From: Pseudomonadota bacterium
GTDB taxonomy: Bacteria > Pseudomonadota > Gammaproteobacteria > Xanthomonadales > Xanthomonadaceae
Direction: 5' to 3'
Assembly (NCBI GenBank): GCA_023390905.1
Contig: JAEWBY010000080.1
Coordinates: forward strand, 68,735 to 132,734
DNA: 64,000 bases
Shown here piece after piece: positions 59,442 to 64,000 of the stretch. The notes below the pieces were generated by a model, which was not told the DNA's origin, did no database searches, and saw only the letters and a program-made list of their open reading frames with translations. Position 1 is the stretch's first letter, and each line of letters starts with the position of its first letter. Both the position numbers and the translations under genes were made by a program.

Positions 59442-60835
59442 CAGGGCTCCAGCGGGCGATCGGCGGCCGACAGCGGGCGCGCGGGCGTGCGCTCGCCCTC
59501 CTCCACGTGCGGCGCCGGTTCAAACGGCTGCGGGCCGCGACGCACCATCTTGACGATGTAGGTCAGCCCGAAACCGAACACGATGGCGTAGGCGATTGCA
59601 TAGATCGACAGCGACAGCGCCACGCTCGACGCATCGATCGGCGTCACCGCATCGGCCGTGCGCAGCAGGCCGTACACGACATAGGGCTGGCGGCCCATCT
59701 CGGTGACGTGCCAGCCGGCGAGCATGGCGATGAATCCCGATGGCAGCATCCAGACCCACGCACGCTGCAGGCCGCGTGCCTGCGGCAACGTACGCCGCCA
59801 CGCACGCCACAACGAGACCAGCGCAAGCAGCAGCATCAGCACGCCGAGCCCGACCATGATCCGGAACGCGAAGAACACCGGCGCCACCGGCGGGCGTTCT
59901 TCCGGCGCGACCGTGGTGAGGCCCGGCGTCTGCTGATCCCAGGTGTGGGTGAGGATCAGGCTGCCCAGCCGCGGCACTTCGATGCTGTGGCGGTTGCTTT
60001 CGGTGGCCTCGTCCGGCCACGCGAACAGCACCAGCGGCTGGCCTTGGCGCTGCGGATCCTCGCGCCAGTGGCCTTCCATCGCGGCGACCTTGATCGGCTG
60101 GTGTTCCAGCGTGTTGATGCCATGCAGATCGCCCACCACCACCTGCGTGGGCACCGCGAGGCAAGCGAAGAAAATCGCCAGCCGCCACATGCGCAGCCCG
60201 GCCTCGGCGTGTTCGCCCCGGCGCAGATACCATGCACCGACCCCGCCGATGACGAAGCAGGTGGTGATGAACGCGGCTAGCGTCATGTGCACCAGCCGGT
60301 ACGGAAACGACGGATTGAACACGATCGCCCACCAGTCGGCCGGCACGAACAGGCCGTCGCGCAGCGCATAGCCCTGCGGCGTATGCAGCCACGAGTTGGC
60401 CGAGAGGATCCAGAAAGTGGAGAACAGCGTGCCCAGCGCCACCATCACCGTGGCCAGGAAGTGCACGCCCGGCGGCACGCGGCCCCAGCCGAACAGCATC
60501 ACGCCGAGGAAACTGGCCTCGAGGAAGAACGCGGTCAGCACCTCATAGCCGAGCAGTGGCCCGAGGATGCCGCCGGCGTTCACGCTCAGCACCGACCAGT
60601 TGGTGCCGAGCTGGAAGCTCATCACGATGCCGCTGACCACGCCCATGCCGAAGGACACGGCGAAGATCTTCATCCAGAAGAAATACAGATCGCGCCAGAT
60701 CGGCTCGCGGGTGCGCAGCCAGCGGAACTCGATGAAGGCCAGCCAGCTCGCCAGACCTACGGTGAAGGCGGGAAACAACACATGGAAACTGATGACGAAG
60801 GCGAACTGCAACCGGGCCAGCAGCAGGGTTTCCAT
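59441..60835 (-). CDS. cydA: Cytochrome bd-type quinol oxidase subunit I
   Basis: The 464-aa subunit binds all hemes. The opening LLARLQFAFVISFHVLFPAFTVGLASW and the EMGRQPYVVYGLLRT segment with its conserved Arg are clear. The quinol (Q) loop between helices 6 and 7 is short, as in the cyanide-insensitive CIO type, and length is short for the same reason (E. coli CydA has 522 aa). The enzyme gives respiration under low oxygen or cyanide stress. It lies 16 bases after a small hydrophilic ORF on the same strand and is followed directly by cydB. Confidence 0.93.
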   Translation of the reverse strand: METLLLARLQFAFVISFHVLFPAFTVGLASWLAFIEFRWLRTREPIWRDLYFFWMKIFAVSFGMGVVSGIVMSFQLGTNWSVLSVNAGGILGPLLGYEVLTAFFLEASFLGVMLFGWGRVPPGVHFLATVMVALGTLFSTFWILSANSWLHTPQGYALRDGLFVPADWWAIVFNPSFPYRLVHMTLAAFITTCFVIGGVGAWYLRRGEHAEAGLRMWRLAIFFACLAVPTQVVVGDLHGINTLEHQPIKVAAMEGHWREDPQRQGQPLVLFAWPDEATESNRHSIEVPRLGSLILTHTWDQQTPGLTTVAPEERPPVAPVFFAFRIMVGLGVLMLLLALVSLWRAWRRTLPQARGLQRAWVWMLPSGFIAMLAGWHVTEMGRQPYVVYGLLRTADAVTPIDASSVALSLSIYAIAYAIVFGFGLTYIVKMVRRGPQPFEPAPHVEEGERTPARPLSAADRPLEP

Positions 60836-60851
60836 GCCTCAAGCGGCTCCT

Positions 60852-61052
60852 TCAGTGGCGGCCGCTGTCGCTGCCGCTGCGCCGATCATCGCGCCCGGCG
60901 TCGCGCGTTTTCGCTTCGCCGGCCTGCGGCTGCTTGCGCTGGGATCCACCCTCGCCCTTGCCGGCACGCAGTGCGTGCGAATGATCGTCGGAACGATCCG
61001 GACCGGACGGGGAATTGCGGCGTTGCGTTTCACCGCGCGTGCTCGGGCTCAT
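60852..61052 (-). CDS. 66-aa hydrophilic protein upstream of cydA
   Basis: This short protein (MSPSTRGETQRRNSPSGPDR and so on) is entirely hydrophilic, Arg/Ser/Gly-rich and probably disordered. It has no hydrophobic helix, so it is not CydX. It is supported by an AGGAG 8 bases before the ATG at 61052 and by its position 16 bases before cydA. I recognise no family. It may be a leader peptide or an accessory protein; a false positive remains possible. Confidence 0.5.
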   Translation of the reverse strand: MSPSTRGETQRRNSPSGPDRSDDHSHALRAGKGEGGSQRKQPQAGEAKTRDAGRDDRRSGSDSGRH

Positions 61053-61215
61053 GGCGTTCTCCTCGCAGTGCGACAAGGGTAATGGCCCGGTTGTTAGCGC
61101 GCAGCGAATGCGCGCGACCGCGCGATGGCCTGTCCGGCCTCCGATCGGCGTTGGAGAGAAGGCCCGGTTGCGTCCGCGCAGCCGCTTCATCGACCCACTG
61201 CTTCCACCGGACCTC

Positions 61216-61839
61216 ATGATCTTCCGCTCCCTGCTCGCGCTCTGCCTGCTGGCATCGGCCGCGCCGTCGCTCGGCCTGGCGCAGTCGCGCGTGGCGATCC
61301 CGGCGGAGCCGGCCGGGCTGCCCGGGGCCATGCCAGCGCGCGAATCCGGCGACCCGCTGACCGAGGCCCTCACCTGCCGCAGCGCCGCCGGCGATCTGCC
61401 CGGCCTGCTGGCGCGCCTGCGCCGCGAGCGTCCCGCGGATTTCCGCCAGACCGATCGGCAGTACTCGGCACCGGCGATGGATCTCTATCGTCTGCAGGAG
61501 GCCGTGCAGGCATGGGGCCATGCCAGCGATGCGATCGTCATCACCGATACACGGGTGCTGATGGTGGTGCCCGGCCCGATGGAAACCGCGGCGCAGCGGC
61601 TGGAAGAAAGCCTCGCGGCCACGGCCGAGGATCCGCTGCCCGGTGCGCTCGATGATCAGCACGCGCTGGTGCTCTACGAAGAACAACGTCCCGGCCTGCA
61701 ACAGCAGGTGTTGATCGGATGCGAATACAAGCTGGCGGGCCTGTCGATGCTCGACGACCCCGCCGATGCCTGGCGTGCGCCGCCGCCCGCGCCGGTGGCG
61801 GCGGGTATCCCCGCGACGGCCGCCTCCGCGCGCCCCTGA
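61216..61839 (+). CDS. Exported protein of unknown function
   Basis: The 207-aa protein starts with a signal peptide (MIFRSLLALCLLASAAPSLGLAQ). The mature part has two Cys (in LTCRSAAGD and LIGCEYKLAG) that could form a disulfide, a Pro/Ala-rich end, and segments DAIVITDTRVLMVVPGP and DDQHALVLYEEQ in between. I recognise no domain. It diverges from the cydAB operon with 163 bases between them, and no operon partner follows. Confidence 0.7.
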   Translation: MIFRSLLALCLLASAAPSLGLAQSRVAIPAEPAGLPGAMPARESGDPLTEALTCRSAAGDLPGLLARLRRERPADFRQTDRQYSAPAMDLYRLQEAVQAWGHASDAIVITDTRVLMVVPGPMETAAQRLEESLAATAEDPLPGALDDQHALVLYEEQRPGLQQQVLIGCEYKLAGLSMLDDPADAWRAPPPAPVAAGIPATAASARP

Positions 61840-62023
61840 GTGGACGCCGCCGCATGCGCACGGCGCATGCAATCCGAATCGCGGGAGCCCCTGATCAAAC
61901 AAGCCGCTGTCGAAGACGGCGGCGATCGGATCATGGCCGCGTGTTCGATGCGCGACGATGATCGTTGCACCGAGCGCTGCGCATATCGATTGCCTGATGG
62001 CGCAGTGCCTATCGGGTCTGGTG

Positions 62024-62094
62024 TCTTTCAACGGTGCATGCTCGATCCGCCCGCCTGCACGATCAAATTGCAGTGGCAACGGCTTCAGCCGCGA
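62024..62094. repeat. Imperfect direct repeat, unit 1, with REP-like hairpin
   Basis: A unit of about 70 bases that contains GCCTGCACGATC and ends with the hairpin CGGCT-TC-AGCCG (62080-62091). Unit 2 is at 62197. Confidence 0.65.
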
Positions 62095-62196
62095 ACCCTC
62101 GTGGCATGCGGTCCATTGCACGCAGCCATCGCGCCGGACAGTCGCGTGTTCCGATCGTCGTTGCGCGCCGTGTAGCGCATGTGCTGGTCGTCGCTG

Positions 62197-62269
62197 TCGT
62201 TCAACAGGCGCAGATCTGATCGGCCGCCTGCACGATCGATACGGCACGGGAGCGGCTTGAGCCGCGCCC
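62197..62269. repeat. Imperfect direct repeat, unit 2, with REP-like hairpin
   Basis: The second unit shares GCCTGCACGATC and ends with GGGAGCGGCT-TG-AGCCGCGCCC (62248-62269). The spacing to unit 1 is about 174 bases. It resembles the REP hairpin at 37540. Confidence 0.65.
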
Positions 62270-62304
62270 CGATTCATCGCAAAAAACGCGTGCGATCACC
62301 GCCC

Positions 62305-62331
62305 TAAAGTTCTTCCGGCTCCTGCCGAATA
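62305..62331 (+). promoter_or_regulatory. Sigma-28 (FliA) promoter, distal copy
   Basis: TAAAGTTC, an 11-base spacer and GCCGAATA match the FliA consensus TAAAGTTT-N11-GCCGATAA closely. Confidence 0.75.
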
Positions 62332-62412
62332 GGGGCTTCCGGCCATTGCGTGGGCACCTCCGCGATGCGCGTCCGCTCCCTTGCATGGGCACTTTTTTTC
62401 GTCAACCGGCCC

Positions 62413-62439
62413 TAAAGGTTTCCATGGCAGCGCCGTTAT
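62413..62439 (+). promoter_or_regulatory. Sigma-28 (FliA) promoter, proximal copy
   Basis: TAAAGGTT, an 11-base spacer and GCCGTTAT form a second FliA-type promoter 108 bases downstream of the first. Transcription would start near 62447, about 90 bases before the fliC start codon. Confidence 0.7.
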
Positions 62440-62535
62440 CCCTTTCGCAAGCAGAGGGCGACTAGCCAAACAAACCAAAACCGGCAGCACCCTCTTTCAT
62501 CCACGCCGGGAACCTAAACAAGAGGAGACGACCCA

Positions 62536-63750
62536 ATGGCACAAGTAATCAACACCAACACGATGTCGCTCAACGCTCAGCGCAACCTGAGCACCAGCGG
62601 CGCCTCTCTGGCCACCACGATCCAGCGCCTGTCTTCCGGCCTGCGCATCAACAGCGCGAAGGACGACGCCGCCGGTCTGGCGATCTCCGAACGTTTCAGC
62701 ACCCAGATCCGCGGTCTGGACGTGGCCGTGCGCAATGCCAACGACGGCATTTCGCTGGCCCAGGTCGCCGAAGGTTCGCTGACGGAAATCGGCAACAACC
62801 TGCAGCGCATCCGCGAACTGGCCGTGCAGTCGGCCAACGCGAGCAACTCGTCCTCCGACCGCGCGGCGCTGAACGCCGAAGTCAAGCAGCTGGTGTCGGA
62901 AATCGACCGCGTCGCCAAGCAGGCCGACTTCAACGGCACCAAGCTGCTGGACGGCTCGTTCACCAGCCAGTTGTTCCAGGTCGGCGCCAACGCCGGCCAG
63001 GCCATCGCCATCGACAAGGTCGTGGACGCCCGCTCGCAGACGCTGGGCGGCGTGACCTTCGCCAACGTCTACACCGGCACCGCGCTGGGCACCGATGCGG
63101 CCGCGGCCGACACGACCTTCTCGCAGTTGCAGGTCACGGTGACGCCCGAAGGCGGCAGCGCCAAGACCATCGACATCCCCGCCTTCACGGTGAAGGCCGG
63201 CCAGTCGATCACCCAGGCCACGGCGGCCGCGCTGAACGCGCAGCTGGGCGAAACCGGCATGTACGCCGAGGTCAAGGCGGGCGTCATAAACCTGACCTCG
63301 GTCAAGGCCGGCCAGACCTTCGCCCTGGCCTATGCCGGCCCGGCGGTCACCGGCGCCACCGCCGCCACCGCCGCGAACCTGGGCCTGACCCAGACCAGCA
63401 CCAACGGCGGCGCGCTGACCGGTGCGACCGGCAGCTTCGTGCAGGGCCTGGACATCACCAGCTTCTCCGGTGCGCAGCGTGCGCTGGAAGTCGTCGACAA
63501 GGCGCTGACCGCGGTCAACGGTTCGCGCGCCGACCTCGGCGCCATCCAGAACCGCTTCACCTCGGTGGTCGCCAACCTGCAGACCAGTTCGGAAAACCTG
63601 GCCGCCTCGCGCAGCCGCATCCGCGACACCGACTTCGCCAAGGAAACTGCCGAACTGACCCGCACCCAGATCCTGCAGCAGGCCGGTACGGCGATGCTGG
63701 CTCAGGCCAACCAGGTGCCGCAGAACGTAATGAGCTTGCTGCAACGCTAA
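62536..63750 (+). CDS. fliC: Flagellin
   Basis: The 404-aa protein forms the flagellar filament. The conserved N-terminal D0/D1 region runs to about residue 150 (AQVINTNTMSLNAQRNLSTSGASL, then LSSGLRINSAKDDAAGLAISERF), and the conserved C-terminal region from about residue 310 (NRFTSVVANLQTSSENLAASRSRIRDTDFAKETAELTR, then LAQANQVPQNVMSLLQR). The variable surface domain in between is Ala/Thr-rich. It has AGAGGAGA before the ATG and two FliA-type promoters upstream. A weak inverted repeat (TCCCCG and CGGGGA, 63759-63779) follows the stop. Confidence 0.95.
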   Translation: MAQVINTNTMSLNAQRNLSTSGASLATTIQRLSSGLRINSAKDDAAGLAISERFSTQIRGLDVAVRNANDGISLAQVAEGSLTEIGNNLQRIRELAVQSANASNSSSDRAALNAEVKQLVSEIDRVAKQADFNGTKLLDGSFTSQLFQVGANAGQAIAIDKVVDARSQTLGGVTFANVYTGTALGTDAAAADTTFSQLQVTVTPEGGSAKTIDIPAFTVKAGQSITQATAAALNAQLGETGMYAEVKAGVINLTSVKAGQTFALAYAGPAVTGATAATAANLGLTQTSTNGGALTGATGSFVQGLDITSFSGAQRALEVVDKALTAVNGSRADLGAIQNRFTSVVANLQTSSENLAASRSRIRDTDFAKETAELTRTQILQQAGTAMLAQANQVPQNVMSLLQR

Positions 63751-63831
63751 ACCTCGCGTCCCCGGCGGCACGGCGGGGAATCGTTGGAAAACTTATCCCC
63801 CGTGCAAAAAAACGCCTAAGGAGCCAAACTC

Positions 63832-64000
63832 ATGGCACAGGTCATCAACACCAACACCATCTCGTTGAATGCTCAGCGCAACCTGAGCACCAGCGGGGCC
63901 TCGCTGGCCACGACCATCCAGCGCCTGTCTTCGGGCCTGCGCATCAACAGCGCCAAGGACGACGCCGCCGGTCTGGCCATCTCCGAACGCTTCAGCACGC
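63832..64000 (+). CDS. fliC: Second flagellin gene, 5' part
   Basis: The gene is cut by the window end after 56 codons. The start is at ATG 63832 with TAAGGAG upstream, and its first residues (MAQVINTNTISLNAQRNLS, then TSGASLATTIQRLSSGLRI) are almost identical to those of the preceding flagellin, the one visible exchange being Ile for Met at residue 10. No FliA promoter is seen in the 81-base gap between the genes, so transcription likely continues from the first gene. Confidence 0.93.
   Translation, partial: MAQVINTNTISLNAQRNLSTSGASLATTIQRLSSGLRINSAKDDAAGLAISERFST

Larger units (their letters stand above)
61840..62535. other. 696-base spacer upstream of the flagellin genes
   Basis: This region holds two imperfect direct repeats with REP-like hairpins and, in its last 240 bases, two tandem sigma-28 promoters for fliC. 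No protein-coding gene is convincing. Confidence 0.8.

Overview
This is a high-GC, densely packed chromosomal window from a gammaproteobacterium, most likely of the family Lysobacteraceae/Xanthomonadaceae (Lysobacter, Luteimonas or Pseudoxanthomonas type). The basis is an impression of gene content and protein style: a Xanthomonas-like flagellin, a gum/Wza-type export locus, a small DUF6164-like membrane protein, a YaeQ protein and heptanucleotide intergenic repeats. No insertion sequence, phage gene, CRISPR array, rRNA or tRNA was recognised.

Layout. 1-12 kb is housekeeping: the 3' end of rluB, fpr, a glutathione peroxidase operon, a secreted M3 peptidase, a cfa-type methyltransferase operon, a 67-aa protein behind a convincing sigma-54 promoter, a histone-H1-like protein, a rhomboid protease and a POT peptide transporter. 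11.7-19.2 kb holds an M14 peptidase and a complete four-gene ligase-associated DNA repair cassette (exonuclease, ATP-dependent ligase, Lhr-type helicase, phosphoesterase) with overlapping genes. 19-25 kb has a GST, a ZIP transporter, a YdeI-like protein, a MliC-like lipoprotein coupled to a membrane-anchored barnase-like RNase and its barstar-like inhibitor, then dbpA and a cold-shock gene. 25.6-40.5 kb is mixed metabolism: YaeQ, two BaiN/HI0933-type flavoproteins, a Tat-type carboxylesterase, a luciferase-like oxidoreductase, a second GST, trhO-selO, an FKBP lipoprotein, a beta-lactamase-fold hydrolase and a glutamate-synthase-like flavoprotein. It also holds a REP-like hairpin and a heptanucleotide repeat tract.

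40.9-57.9 kb is an exopolysaccharide locus, all on the minus strand and read from right to left. It encodes a Wzb-type phosphatase, a WecA-type initiating transferase fused to a degenerate WecB-like domain, a Wzc kinase, an asparagine-synthase-like enzyme, two paralogous exported beta-helix proteins, a GT4 enzyme, a Wzx flippase, a pyruvyl transferase, a GT2 enzyme, an EpsG-like polymerase, a YdcF protein and the Wza exporter. Six of these genes (GT4 to YdcF) are chained by five successive 4-nt overlaps. Together they look like a Wzx/Wzy-dependent pathway for a pyruvylated, possibly amidated, acidic polymer.

58-64 kb contains a small acidic protein, the cyanide-insensitive-type cydAB oxidase preceded by a small hydrophilic ORF, a secreted protein of unknown function, a repeat-bearing spacer with two tandem sigma-28 promoters, and two tandem flagellin genes, the second cut by the window end. 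The most unusual items are the WecA/pseudo-WecB fusion and its neighbours, the sigma-54-linked micro-protein gene, and the promoter-embedded dyad upstream of the first beta-helix gene.
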